Of a stretch of 64,000 nucleotides of DNA, positions 51,224-59,866 are shown one piece after another. The first letter of the stretch is position 1. Each line of letters opens with the position of its first letter. A program made the position numbers and the translations under genes. Location of the stretch: the NCBI RefSeq assembly GCF_018129995.1, contig NZ_JAFCKS010000003.1, positions 744,001 to 808,000 on the forward strand, written 5' to 3'. The notes below the pieces were generated by a model. That model did not search any database. It had not been told where the DNA came from and saw nothing but the letters and a program-made list of their open reading frames with translations. Source of the DNA: Bradyrhizobium sp. SZCCT0153. GTDB taxonomy: Bacteria; Pseudomonadota; Alphaproteobacteria; Rhizobiales; Xanthobacteraceae.

Positions 51224-52102
51224 ATGTCCAAGCGCGGATACGCCGCCAGCAAAAAGCTCCTCACCGGCCTGATCGGCGCGCCGATTGCGCATTCCGCATC
51301 ACCCGCCATGCATGAGCGCGCCGCCGAGGCGCTTGGCCTGCGCGGCCATTACCAGCTCATCGAGGTCGCCGGCGCCGACGCGGCCGGGCTGCGCATGATG
51401 CTCGAAGGGGTGCGCCGGCTCGGCTTTGCCGGCGTCAACGTCACCTACCCCTACAAGGAAGCCGTGGTCCCGTTGCTCGACGATCTGGCGCCTGGCGCCG
51501 CCGCCATGGGCGCGGTCAACACGGTCGTCGCCAGGGACGGTCGGCTGACCGGCCACAACACCGATACGACCGGCTTTGCGCGCGCGGTGGCACCGCTGCT
51601 GGCGCCATCCGGCAACGCCGTCGCCGTGATCGGCGCAGGCGGCGTCGGCAAGGCGATCGCGTTTGCGCTGGCGAGCCTGAAGGTGACCGACATCCGCATC
51701 TTCGACAGCGAGCCGGCGCGCGCGCAGACGGTGGTTTCTCTGCTGGCCGCGCAGGGCTCCGCAAGGGTGGCGTCGAGCATCGAGGACGCACTGCAGGGCG
51801 CGACCGGCCTCGTCAACGGCACGCCGGTCGGCATGCTGCCGAACCGCGGCCTGCCTGTCCCCGCCACGCTGCTGCACGACGAATTATGGGTTGCGGATGC
51901 GGTCTACTCGCCGCTGATCACGCCGCTGCTGGCGGCCGCGCAGGCCAATGGCGCGCGGATCATGACCGGGCGGGAGCTGGCGATCTATCAGGCCGCCGAC
52001 GCTTTCGAACTGTTCACCGGCCTTGCCCCATCGACCGAAGTCATGGGAGAGGCTTTCGACGAGGTGATGGCGGCACGAAGTTCTGCCTATCACGCGGCGT
52101 GA
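51224..52102 (+). CDS. Shikimate/quinate dehydrogenase (AroE family), catabolic
   Basis: 292-residue NAD(P)-dependent dehydrogenase interconverting shikimate and 3-dehydroshikimate (or quinate and dehydroquinate). Substrate motif GAPIAHSASPAMHERA, catalytic Lys in NVTYPYKEAV, Asp in HNTDTTGFARA, cofactor loop VIGAGGVGKAIAF, and NGTPVGMLPNRGLP. It heads an operon with an ABC transporter and 3-dehydroshikimate dehydratase, which points to catabolism rather than aromatic amino acid synthesis. No symbol is given because the housekeeping aroE is probably elsewhere. Confidence 0.88.
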   Translation: MSKRGYAASKKLLTGLIGAPIAHSASPAMHERAAEALGLRGHYQLIEVAGADAAGLRMMLEGVRRLGFAGVNVTYPYKEAVVPLLDDLAPGAAAMGAVNTVVARDGRLTGHNTDTTGFARAVAPLLAPSGNAVAVIGAGGVGKAIAFALASLKVTDIRIFDSEPARAQTVVSLLAAQGSARVASSIEDALQGATGLVNGTPVGMLPNRGLPVPATLLHDELWVADAVYSPLITPLLAAAQANGARIMTGRELAIYQAADAFELFTGLAPSTEVMGEAFDEVMAARSSAYHAA

Positions 52103-52167
52103 CGGAAGCGGCCGGATACAAGGCCGCGGACAACATCAAACATCAACGAAAAATGGGAGGAGAGATC

Positions 52168-53298
52168 ATGAAATCGACCATTCTGGCAGGCGCCCTGCTT
52201 GCCTTCGCGACTGCAACCAGCGTCCACGCCCAGGCGATCAAGCTCGCCGACGTCGCCGAGCTTTCCGGCGGCGGCGCCACCGTCGGCACCAATTGGAAGA
52301 ACGGCATCGACCTCGCGATCGAGGAAATCAACGCCAAGGGCGGCGTGCTCGGCCGCAAGCTCGAGGTCACCCATGCCGATTCGCAGTCCAACCCGGGCGT
52401 CGCGCGCGCCCAGGTGCAGAAGGCGCTCGACGCCGAACCCTATGTGCTGCTCGGACCCGGCTATTCCGGTTCGGTCAAGGTCACCGCGCCGCTGGCGGCC
52501 GAAGCGGGCATCGCGCAGATCATGGGCGGCGAAGCCGCCGAGCTGACGCAAGCCGGAAACAAATTCCTGTTCCGCACCTCGTTCGGCCAGCAATCCTCGA
52601 TGCCGAAGGTCGCCAAATACATCCACGACGACATGAAGGCCAAGTCGGTCGCTGTGGTCTGGGTCAACAACGATTTTGGCCGCGGCGGCCGCGACGTCGT
52701 CGTCAAGGAGCTCGACCGGCTCGGCTCGAAGGTCGTCGCCGATCTCTCCACCGAAGCGGGCCAGGCCGACTTCGCCGCCGACGTCGGCAAGATCAAGGCC
52801 GCCAATCCCGATGCCGTATTCGTCTATCTCAATGAAGAAGAGAGCGCGCGCATCCTCAAGGAGCTGAAGCGTCAGGGCGTCACCGCGCCGCTGATGGGCG
52901 AGACCACCTTGATCGGCCAGAAGGTGATCGAGCTTGCGGGCGATGCCGCCAACGGCGCGCGCGGCCATGTCGGCCTCACCACCGATGCGCCGGTAGACCT
53001 GATCAAGGCGTTCCGCGACAAGTTCGTCAAGAAGTACAATTACGTGCCGGACCATAACGGCCTGAAGGGCTACCTCGCCATCTACATGGTGAAGGCCACC
53101 ACCGAGAAGATGGGCAAGGTCGATTCCAAGGCGTTCGCCGACACGCTGCACGGCCTGACCATCAAGGCCGCGGACGAGCCGGGCATCCTGATGGACGTCA
53201 CCTTCAGCGAGACCGGCGACATCGACCGCCAGAGCTTTCTGGTCGAGGTGGTCGCAGGCAAGCAGGTCGTGAAGCAGGTGCTGCCGAAGGTGAAGTGA
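52168..53298 (+). CDS. Liv-type ABC transporter substrate-binding protein, shikimate/quinate cluster
   Basis: 376-residue periplasmic protein of the branched-chain-amino-acid/aromatic family. Signal peptide MKSTILAGALLAFATATSVHA then AIKLADVAELSGGGATVGTN and the hinge motif VLLGPGYSGSVKVTAPLA. The ATG follows GGGAGGAG. It is 65 bases after the shikimate dehydrogenase gene and 107 bases before LivH, with a hairpin in between that may favour binding-protein expression. Confidence 0.88.
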   Translation: MKSTILAGALLAFATATSVHAQAIKLADVAELSGGGATVGTNWKNGIDLAIEEINAKGGVLGRKLEVTHADSQSNPGVARAQVQKALDAEPYVLLGPGYSGSVKVTAPLAAEAGIAQIMGGEAAELTQAGNKFLFRTSFGQQSSMPKVAKYIHDDMKAKSVAVVWVNNDFGRGGRDVVVKELDRLGSKVVADLSTEAGQADFAADVGKIKAANPDAVFVYLNEEESARILKELKRQGVTAPLMGETTLIGQKVIELAGDAANGARGHVGLTTDAPVDLIKAFRDKFVKKYNYVPDHNGLKGYLAIYMVKATTEKMGKVDSKAFADTLHGLTIKAADEPGILMDVTFSETGDIDRQSFLVEVVAGKQVVKQVLPKVK

Positions 53299-53315
53299 CC
53301 TCCTCGCTCACCCCG

Positions 53316-53343
53316 CCCTCTCCCCGTAAGAACGGGGAGAGGG
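53316..53343 (+). terminator. Hairpin between binding-protein and permease genes
   Basis: Perfect 11-bp hairpin CCCTCTCCCCG/CGGGGAGAGGG with loop TAAGAA and no T-run. It is a copy of the intergenic repeat family and probably lowers or stabilises transcript 5' of the permease genes. Confidence 0.55.
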
Positions 53344-53405
53344 AGCGATGGACCTGAATTCGCGTCGAACCAGTTTACCCGGGCTCTAGCGATCAAAGAG
53401 AACCC

Positions 53406-54281
53406 ATGTCCAATCTGTTCGATCTTCTGGTCGCCGGACTTGCCACTGGCGCGATCTATGCGCTGGTCGCGGTCGGCTTCACGCTGCTGTGGCAGACCTC
53501 GCAGACCATCAACTTCGCGCAAGGCGAATTCGTGATGCTGCCGGCGTTCCTGATGCTGGCGGCGATGCATGCCGGTGCGCCGTTCTGGCTCGCGATCATC
53601 CTCGGCATCCTGCTGTCGATGATCCTGCTCGGCCTCGCCTTCAAGATGCTGCTGGTCGACCCGATGATGCGTCATGGCGTGCTGCCGCTGGCGATCGCCA
53701 CCATGGCGCTGGCGATCGGCATCAAGGAAGCCGTAAAACAGTTCTTCAGCGCCGAAGCCTCGCCGTTCCCGTCGATCGTGCCGACCGGCGACATCTCCAT
53801 TCTCGGCCATGTCGTATCGCTGCAAAGCATCGGCGTTCTCGTCCTCGCCATCCTCGCTGTCTTCGGCCTGACCGCCCTTCTCAACCGCACCTCGCTCGGC
53901 CACCAGATGCAGGCGGCGGCGCAGAACCCGACGGTGGCCCGCATCATCGGCGTTCCGGTCGAGCGCATGATCCTGCTGACGTTCCTGATCAACGCATTCC
54001 TGGTGGCGCTGGCGTCACTGCTGATCACGCCGATCTACCTCGCGAAATTCTCCTCCGGCGAGGTGCTGGGACAGGCCGCCTTCATCGCGGCGATCGTCGG
54101 CGGCTTCAACCAGGTACGCGGCGCGATCGCCGGCGGCCTGCTGATCGGCGTGCTGGACAACCTGGCGGCATCCTATGTCTCCACGCAATACCGCGCCGCG
54201 GTGCCGCTGATCTTCCTGATCCTCGTCATTCTGTTCCGGCCGCAGGGATTGCTCGGCCGCGCCGAGGAGCGCACGGTATGA
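53406..54281 (+). CDS. Liv-type permease LivH, shikimate/quinate cluster
   Basis: 291 residues, about eight hydrophobic segments. LivH-type motifs QTSQTINFAQGEFVMLPAF and the coupling region AAAQNPTVARIIGVPVERM, then GGFNQVRGAIAGGLLIGVLD. Its stop overlaps the next ATG as ATGA. With LivM it forms the channel. Confidence 0.9.
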   Translation: MSNLFDLLVAGLATGAIYALVAVGFTLLWQTSQTINFAQGEFVMLPAFLMLAAMHAGAPFWLAIILGILLSMILLGLAFKMLLVDPMMRHGVLPLAIATMALAIGIKEAVKQFFSAEASPFPSIVPTGDISILGHVVSLQSIGVLVLAILAVFGLTALLNRTSLGHQMQAAAQNPTVARIIGVPVERMILLTFLINAFLVALASLLITPIYLAKFSSGEVLGQAAFIAAIVGGFNQVRGAIAGGLLIGVLDNLAASYVSTQYRAAVPLIFLILVILFRPQGLLGRAEERTV

Positions 54282-55276
54282 GCGCTTTCGCCAAACCCCT
54301 GAAGATCGCGCTCGGCCTTGCCGTCATCGCCGGCCTGATCATCGTCCCCATGAATTTCAACCGCTACGGCCTGTTCATCCTGAGCCAATGGGCGGTGATG
54401 GCCATCGCCGCGATGGGGCTCAATCTTACGCTCGGCTACGCCGGGCAGGTCTCGCTGGCGCAGGGCGCCTTCGTCGGCATCGGCGCCTATGCCGCGGCGA
54501 TCATGACCACGCATGGCTGGCCGCTGCCGGTAGCGGTCGTCGTCGCGATCGCGTTGAGCTTCGCGGTCGGCTGGGTGCTCGGCTATCCCGCGCTGCGGGT
54601 GCAGCACCACTACCTCGCCTTCGTCACGCTCGCATTCTCCACCCTGGCCTTCCTGGTGTTCCGCAACGAGAGCTGGCTCACCGGCGGCATCTACGGCATC
54701 TCCAACATTCCGCGTCCGCACATCCTCGGCATCGCGACCAGCAAGCCGCTGCCCTTCTACTATGTCTGCCTCGGCTCGCTCGCGATCGTCTCGCTGGCGG
54801 TGTGGTGGCTGATCCGCTCGCCCTGGGGCCGCGCCTTCATGGCGCTGCGCGAAAACCCGCTGCGCGCGCAGTCGCTCGGGATCGATACCAAACGCTACAC
54901 GTTGATGGCGTTCGCGATCGGCTCGGCACTCGGCGGCGTCGCCGGTGCGCTCTATGCGCCACTGACGCAATATATCGATCCGGTGCCGTTCAACCTGTCG
55001 CTCTCGCTCGACCTCCTGATGATGGTGATCGTCGGCGGCGCGGGCTTTTACTTCGGCCCCTTCCTCGGCGCGATGATCGCGGTGCTGCTGCCGGAATGGC
55101 TGCGCTTCACCGAAGGCTACTATCTGATGCTCTACGCCGTCGCGGTGATGCTGCTGCTGATCTGGTCGCCGACCGGAATTCTGGGAATTCTCGACCGCTA
55201 TCTCGCCGAGCGGCGCACCAAGGCGGCTTCCGCGTTGCGCGCAGTTGCGAAATCGCGGCTGGAGACGGTGCAATGA
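54278..55276 (+). CDS. Liv-type permease LivM, shikimate/quinate cluster
   Basis: 332 residues, about ten hydrophobic segments. LivM motifs include GYAGQVSLAQGAFVGIGAYA, ALRVQHHYLAFVTLAFSTLAF and VGGAGFYFGPFLGAMIAVL. Coupled by ATGA overlaps to LivH and LivG. Confidence 0.9.
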   Translation: MSAFAKPLKIALGLAVIAGLIIVPMNFNRYGLFILSQWAVMAIAAMGLNLTLGYAGQVSLAQGAFVGIGAYAAAIMTTHGWPLPVAVVVAIALSFAVGWVLGYPALRVQHHYLAFVTLAFSTLAFLVFRNESWLTGGIYGISNIPRPHILGIATSKPLPFYYVCLGSLAIVSLAVWWLIRSPWGRAFMALRENPLRAQSLGIDTKRYTLMAFAIGSALGGVAGALYAPLTQYIDPVPFNLSLSLDLLMMVIVGGAGFYFGPFLGAMIAVLLPEWLRFTEGYYLMLYAVAVMLLLIWSPTGILGILDRYLAERRTKAASALRAVAKSRLETVQ

Positions 55277-56016
55277 ACGCGGTCCTCGAAGTCACCGGCA
55301 TCAAGAAGAATTTTGGCGGCATCAGCGCCGTCGACGGCGTCTCCTTCGACGTTCGCGAAGGCGAGATCCTCGGCCTGATCGGGCCGAACGGCTGCGGCAA
55401 GTCGACCCTGTTCAACTGCATCCTCGGCCAGCTCACGCCATCAGGCGGCGAGGTGAAGCTGGACGGCAAGCTCGTCACGGGCCTGCGCCCCGCGGAGCTC
55501 AACAAGCTCGGCGTCAGCCGCACCTTCCAGCTGTTGCAGGTGTTTCCAAAGCTCTCGGTGCGCGAGAACCTGATCCTCGCCGGACAGGAGCACCAGGGCA
55601 ACATGGCCTCGCGCCTGGTCGGCCGCTCCGATGCCGGACTGACCGAGGCCGCCAACCAGATGATCGGCTTCTTCAAGCTCGATCATCTCGCCGACGAGCC
55701 GGCCGGCGGATTGTCCTATGGCCAGCAGAAGCTGCTCGACGCCGCCATGGCCTTCATGGGCGGCCCGCGCCTGGTGTTGCTCGACGAGCCCGCCGGCGGC
55801 GTCAACCCGTCGATGCTGGCCGACCTGAAGGATCGCCTGGTCGCGATCAACCGCGAGAAGAACGCCACCTTCGTCGTGATCGAGCACAACATGGAATTCG
55901 TGATGTCGCTGTGCTCGCGCGTGATGGTGATGGCGGAAGGCAAGGTGCTGGCGATGGGACGGCCGGACGAGGTCCGCAAGAATCCCGCCGTGATCGAAGC
56001 CTATCTGGGACATTAG
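55273..56016 (+). CDS. Liv-type ATP-binding protein LivG, shikimate/quinate cluster
   Basis: 247 residues. Walker A LIGPNGCGKSTLFNC, signature GGLSYGQQKLLDAAM, Walker B LVLLDEPAGGVNP, H-loop VIEHNMEFVMSLCSR. ATGA overlap with LivM. LivG and LivF make the ATPase pair. Confidence 0.91.
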   Translation: MNAVLEVTGIKKNFGGISAVDGVSFDVREGEILGLIGPNGCGKSTLFNCILGQLTPSGGEVKLDGKLVTGLRPAELNKLGVSRTFQLLQVFPKLSVRENLILAGQEHQGNMASRLVGRSDAGLTEAANQMIGFFKLDHLADEPAGGLSYGQQKLLDAAMAFMGGPRLVLLDEPAGGVNPSMLADLKDRLVAINREKNATFVVIEHNMEFVMSLCSRVMVMAEGKVLAMGRPDEVRKNPAVIEAYLGH

Positions 56017-56028
56017 GGAGAGCGAGCC

Positions 56029-56766
56029 ATGAGCGACCCGATCCTCTCGGTTCACAATCTCGTCGGCGGCTACGGCAAGATGACGATCCTGAACGGCACG
56101 ACCTTTTCCGTGCCGCAGGCGACCATCACCACGATCATCGGTCCGAACGGGGCCGGCAAGTCGACGGTGTTCAAGGCGATCTTCGGGCTGCTCAAGCTGC
56201 GCGAGGGCAAGATCAGCTTCGCCGGCCGCGATGTCACGAATTTGAGCCAGCGCGCGCTGCTCAATGCCGGCATCTGCTACGTGCCCCAGGGTCGCAACAT
56301 CTTTCCCGAGCTGTCGGTGCGCCACAATATCGAGCTCGGCGGCGTCGCCGCCGGGAAGGGTCTCGATCTGCCCAAGCGGATCGAGGCGGCACTCGACTTG
56401 TTTCCGGCGCTGCGCCGCAAATCCGCGCAGCAGGCCTCAACGCTCTCGGGCGGCGAGCAGAAGCAGCTCGAGATCGCCCGCTCGCTGCTGCTCGAACCAA
56501 AGCTCGTGTTGATCGACGAGCCCTCGATCGGGCTGTCGCCGCTGATGGTGCAGCAGACCTTCGACATCCTGAAATCCCTGCGCGACCGCGGCGTCACCAT
56601 CCTGATGATCGAGCAGAACGCGCGCTCGGCGCTGGAGATTTCCGACATCGGCATCGTGCTAGAGCTCGGCCAGACCCGCATGATCGACAAGGCCGAGCGG
56701 ATATTGAACGATCCTCGCATCGGGCAACTCTTCCTCGGGGGTGCCATGGAGGAGACAGCAGCATGA
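56029..56766 (+). CDS. Liv-type ATP-binding protein LivF, shikimate/quinate cluster
   Basis: 245 residues. Walker A IIGPNGAGKSTVFKA, signature STLSGGEQKQLEIAR, Walker B LVLIDEPSIGLSP, and IGQLFLGG near the end, typical of LivF. GGGAGA lies before the ATG, 12 bases after LivG, and its stop overlaps the Gfo/Idh start. Confidence 0.91.
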   Translation: MSDPILSVHNLVGGYGKMTILNGTTFSVPQATITTIIGPNGAGKSTVFKAIFGLLKLREGKISFAGRDVTNLSQRALLNAGICYVPQGRNIFPELSVRHNIELGGVAAGKGLDLPKRIEAALDLFPALRRKSAQQASTLSGGEQKQLEIARSLLLEPKLVLIDEPSIGLSPLMVQQTFDILKSLRDRGVTILMIEQNARSALEISDIGIVLELGQTRMIDKAERILNDPRIGQLFLGGAMEETAA

Positions 56767-57821
56767 GCGCGCGAATGCGCGTCGCCGTCGCCGGTGCCGG
56801 CCTGATCGGCCGCCGCCATATGGAACTGATCGCGGCGTCGCCGGACTGCGAGCTCGCCGGCATCGCGGATCCCTCGCCTGCCGCGAAGGAATATGCGCAA
56901 GCCCGCGCCACGCGCTGGTATGCCGATCACCGCGCATTGCTGGAGCATGAAAAGCCCGACGGCATCGTCATCGCCTCGCCCAACACGCTGCACCTGCCGA
57001 TGGCGCTCGATTGCGCGGCCGCACGCGTGTCTGCGCTGATCGAGAAGCCGGTGACGGATACGGTTGCCACCGCGCAGCGCCTCTGCGCGGCAATCAAGCG
57101 AACCGGCGTTCCGATGCTGGTGGGCCACCACCGCCGGCACAATCCGATCATCAAGGCCGCACGCGAGGCGGTCGCAGCCGGCCGGCTCGGCCGGCTTACC
57201 GCCGTGGTCGGGTTGTGGCTGCTCAAAAAGCCCGACGAATATTTCGAGATGGCTTGGCGGCGCGAGCAGGGTGGCGGGCCGCTGCTCATCAACCTCGTCC
57301 ACGACATCGACAACCTCCGCTTCATCTGCGGCGAGATCGCCGAGGTGCAGGCGCTGACCTCGAACAAGGTGCGCGGCTTCGCCGTCGAGGACACCGCGGC
57401 GCTGCTGTTGCGCTTCGCGAGTGGCGCGCTGGGGACGGTGACCGTGTCGGACGCGACGCCGGCGCCGTGGAGCTGGGAACTGACATCGGGCGAGAACCCC
57501 GCTTATCCCAAACAGGACCAGCCCTGCTACATATTCTCCGGCACGGAGGGATCACTGTCCGTGCCAAACATGGAGCTGTGGTCCTACGCGCAGCAACCCG
57601 GCTGGTACACGCCGCTGTCGCGCGCAACCGTTGCACCGGCCGCCTTCGATCCGCTGGCCGAGCAACTCCGGCATTTCTGCGCGGTCATCAGGGGCCTCGA
57701 ACAGCCGCTGATTTCCGCCGAAGACGCAATGGGAACGCTCGCCGTCGTCGAAGCCGTCAGCGAGGCCGCGCGCACGGGCCAGACAATCTCACCGGGGCGA
57801 ATCATGGAGCAGGCAGCATGA
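56763..57821 (+). CDS. Gfo/Idh/MocA family dehydrogenase
   Basis: 352 residues. Rossmann motif VAVAGAGLIGRRHME, catalytic motif LIEKPVTDTV (E-K-P) and the later His in INLVHDIDNLRF. The family oxidises hydroxyl groups of polyols and sugars; here it is coupled by ATGA overlaps to the transporter and to the dehydratase, suggesting oxidation of quinate or a related cyclitol. The exact reaction is inferred. Confidence 0.85.
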   Translation: MSARMRVAVAGAGLIGRRHMELIAASPDCELAGIADPSPAAKEYAQARATRWYADHRALLEHEKPDGIVIASPNTLHLPMALDCAAARVSALIEKPVTDTVATAQRLCAAIKRTGVPMLVGHHRRHNPIIKAAREAVAAGRLGRLTAVVGLWLLKKPDEYFEMAWRREQGGGPLLINLVHDIDNLRFICGEIAEVQALTSNKVRGFAVEDTAALLLRFASGALGTVTVSDATPAPWSWELTSGENPAYPKQDQPCYIFSGTEGSLSVPNMELWSYAQQPGWYTPLSRATVAPAAFDPLAEQLRHFCAVIRGLEQPLISAEDAMGTLAVVEAVSEAARTGQTISPGRIMEQAA

Positions 57822-59689
57822 ACAAGCGCTCGATCGCCACCGTCTCCCTCTCAGGCGCCCTCGACGAAAAGCTCCGCGCCATCGCGTCAGCCGGCTTCGA
57901 CGCGGTCGAGATCTTCGAGAACGATTTGCTGTCGTTCGGCGCGAGCCCGCGCGAGGTAGGGCAGCTTTGCAGGGACCTCAAGCTCGAGATCTGCGCGTTC
58001 CAGCCGTTCCGTGATTTCGAGGGCATGCCGGAGCCGCAGCGCGCGCGCAACTTTGCCCGCGCCGAGCGGAAATTCGATCTGATGCAGGAGCTCGGCACCG
58101 ATCTGCTACTGATCTGCTCCAACGTCTCCCCCAGTTCGCTCGGCGGCATCGACCGTGCGGCCGACGATTTTCGCGAGCTCGGCGAGCGCGCAGGAAAGCG
58201 CGGCTTGCGCGTCGGCTACGAGGCGCTGGCCTGGGGCCGCCATGTCCACGACTACCGCGATGCCTGGGAGATCGTGCGGCGCGCCGATCACCCCGCGATC
58301 GGCGTCATCCTCGACAGCTTTCACGCGCTGGCGCCGGGCTTTCCGGTTCGCGCGATGGCCTCGATCCCAGGCGACAAGATTTTCCTCGTGCAGCTCGCGG
58401 ACGCGCCCAGGCTCGAGCTCGATATCCTCTCGTGGAGCAGGCACTTCCGCTCCTTCCCCGGCCAGGGCGATCTGCCGGTCGGCGAGTTCATGGCGGCGAT
58501 CGCGGCGACCGGCTATGCCGGACCGCTGTCGCTGGAGATCTTCAACGACCAGTTCCGGGCCGGCTCGGCCGCTCAGACCGCCGTCGACGGCCTGCGCTCG
58601 CTGATCCTGCTGGAGGACCAGCTTGCGCCGGACTGGCCAAAGCTCGTCAGCGAGCCCTTGGCGCCGAAGGCCAGGAGCCGCGGCACGGGGTTTATCGAGT
58701 TTGCCGTCAACGAGACCAAGGCGACCGACCTCGCCCGCCTGCTGTCGCAGCTCGGTTTCCGCAAAAGCGGCAAGCATCGCAGCAAGGCGGTGGAGCGCTG
58801 GTCGCAAGGCAAGGTCGAGCTCGTCATCAACTCCGAGACCGACGGCTTTGCGCATTCGCACTATGTCACGCACGGCCCGGGCGTCTGCGCGATTGCGCTC
58901 GATGTCGACAATGCCGGCCTCGCCATGCAGCGCGCCGAAACACTGAAGACGCGCACCTTTTATCAGCCGGTCGGGCCGGACGAGCTGGAAATCCCCGCGA
59001 TCCACGGCGTCGGCGGCAGCCTGCTGTATTTCCTGGATCAGGCCGGCAAGAACTGGGACACCGATTTCGAACCGGTCACAAGCAACACGAACGGAGACGC
59101 GCTGCTGGCAGTGGATCACATCGCGCAGTCGATGCCCTATGACGAGATGCTGTCCTGGCTGCTGTTCTACACCGGCATTCTCGACCTGACGCGACTGCCG
59201 CAGATGGAGATCGCCGATCCCAGGGGCCTCGTGCAGAGCCAGGCCGTCATCAACGGCGACCAGAGCCTGCGCTTCGTGCTCAACGGCTCCTCCGCCAACC
59301 GCACGCTGCCGGCGCGCTTCATCTCGGAGTTCTTCGGCTCCGGCGTGCAGCACGTCGCGTTTTCGTGCCGGGACATCTTTGCGACGGTCGCCGCGATGCG
59401 CGAGCGCGGCGCTGATTTCCTGGATATCCCCGATAATTACTACGACGACATCGAAGCCAAATACGACCTTGCGCCCGAGCTGATGGCGCAGCTTCGCGCC
59501 AACCACATCCTCTACGACCGCGAGGGCGACGGCGAGTTCTTCCAGGTCTACACGCACATTTTCGACGAGCGGTTTTTCTTCGAGATCGTCGAGCGAAGGA
59601 ACTACCAGGGATTTGGCGCAGCCAACGCCGGCATCAGGCTGGCGGCGCAAGCCCGCGAGGTGCGTCCTGTCAGTATGCCAAGGGTGTGA
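57818..59689 (+). CDS. 3-Dehydroshikimate dehydratase fused to an HPPD-like domain
   Basis: 623-residue two-domain protein. The N-terminal (1-~275) TIM-barrel (sugar-isomerase fold) makes protocatechuate from 3-dehydroshikimate; metal ligands are consistent with VGYEALAWG, VILDSFHALAP, FLVQLADAP and LSLEIFNDQ. The C-terminal (~285-623) is a 4-hydroxyphenylpyruvate-dioxygenase-like VOC half with His in AVDHIAQSM, His in GVQHVAFSC and Glu in FFFEIVERRN, the iron triad pattern. This fusion is known from QsuB-type dehydratases. It is the last gene of the operon, and its ATG overlaps the previous stop. Confidence 0.9.
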   Translation: MNKRSIATVSLSGALDEKLRAIASAGFDAVEIFENDLLSFGASPREVGQLCRDLKLEICAFQPFRDFEGMPEPQRARNFARAERKFDLMQELGTDLLLICSNVSPSSLGGIDRAADDFRELGERAGKRGLRVGYEALAWGRHVHDYRDAWEIVRRADHPAIGVILDSFHALAPGFPVRAMASIPGDKIFLVQLADAPRLELDILSWSRHFRSFPGQGDLPVGEFMAAIAATGYAGPLSLEIFNDQFRAGSAAQTAVDGLRSLILLEDQLAPDWPKLVSEPLAPKARSRGTGFIEFAVNETKATDLARLLSQLGFRKSGKHRSKAVERWSQGKVELVINSETDGFAHSHYVTHGPGVCAIALDVDNAGLAMQRAETLKTRTFYQPVGPDELEIPAIHGVGGSLLYFLDQAGKNWDTDFEPVTSNTNGDALLAVDHIAQSMPYDEMLSWLLFYTGILDLTRLPQMEIADPRGLVQSQAVINGDQSLRFVLNGSSANRTLPARFISEFFGSGVQHVAFSCRDIFATVAAMRERGADFLDIPDNYYDDIEAKYDLAPELMAQLRANHILYDREGDGEFFQVYTHIFDERFFFEIVERRNYQGFGAANAGIRLAAQAREVRPVSMPRV

Positions 59690-59845
59690 TTACCCTCTCC
59701 CCTTGTGGAGAGGGTGGCTCGCCGCGAAGCGGCGAGACGGGTGAGGGGTATCTCTCGACGAAGCCGATAGAAACCAATTCGCGAAGAGAGACCCCTCATC
59801 CGGCGCTCCGCGCCACCTTCTCCCACAAGGGGAGAAGGGGCTACG
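59690..59845. repeat. Palindromic repeats at the operon end
   Basis: Complementary blocks CCCTCTCCCCTTGTGG...CCACAAGGGGAGAAGGGG and CACCCTCTCC-like arms, with a mid-section GGGTGAGGGGTATCTCTCGACG against AGAGAGACCCCTCATCC. They lie between convergent genes and probably form a bidirectional terminator. Confidence 0.8.
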
Positions 59846-59866
59846 TCGCTTGTGGCTACAATCAGC

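Noticed and set aside
51886..52167. N-terminal extension of the binding protein at 52 kb
   Set aside because: It overlaps the shikimate dehydrogenase gene and would hide the signal peptide.
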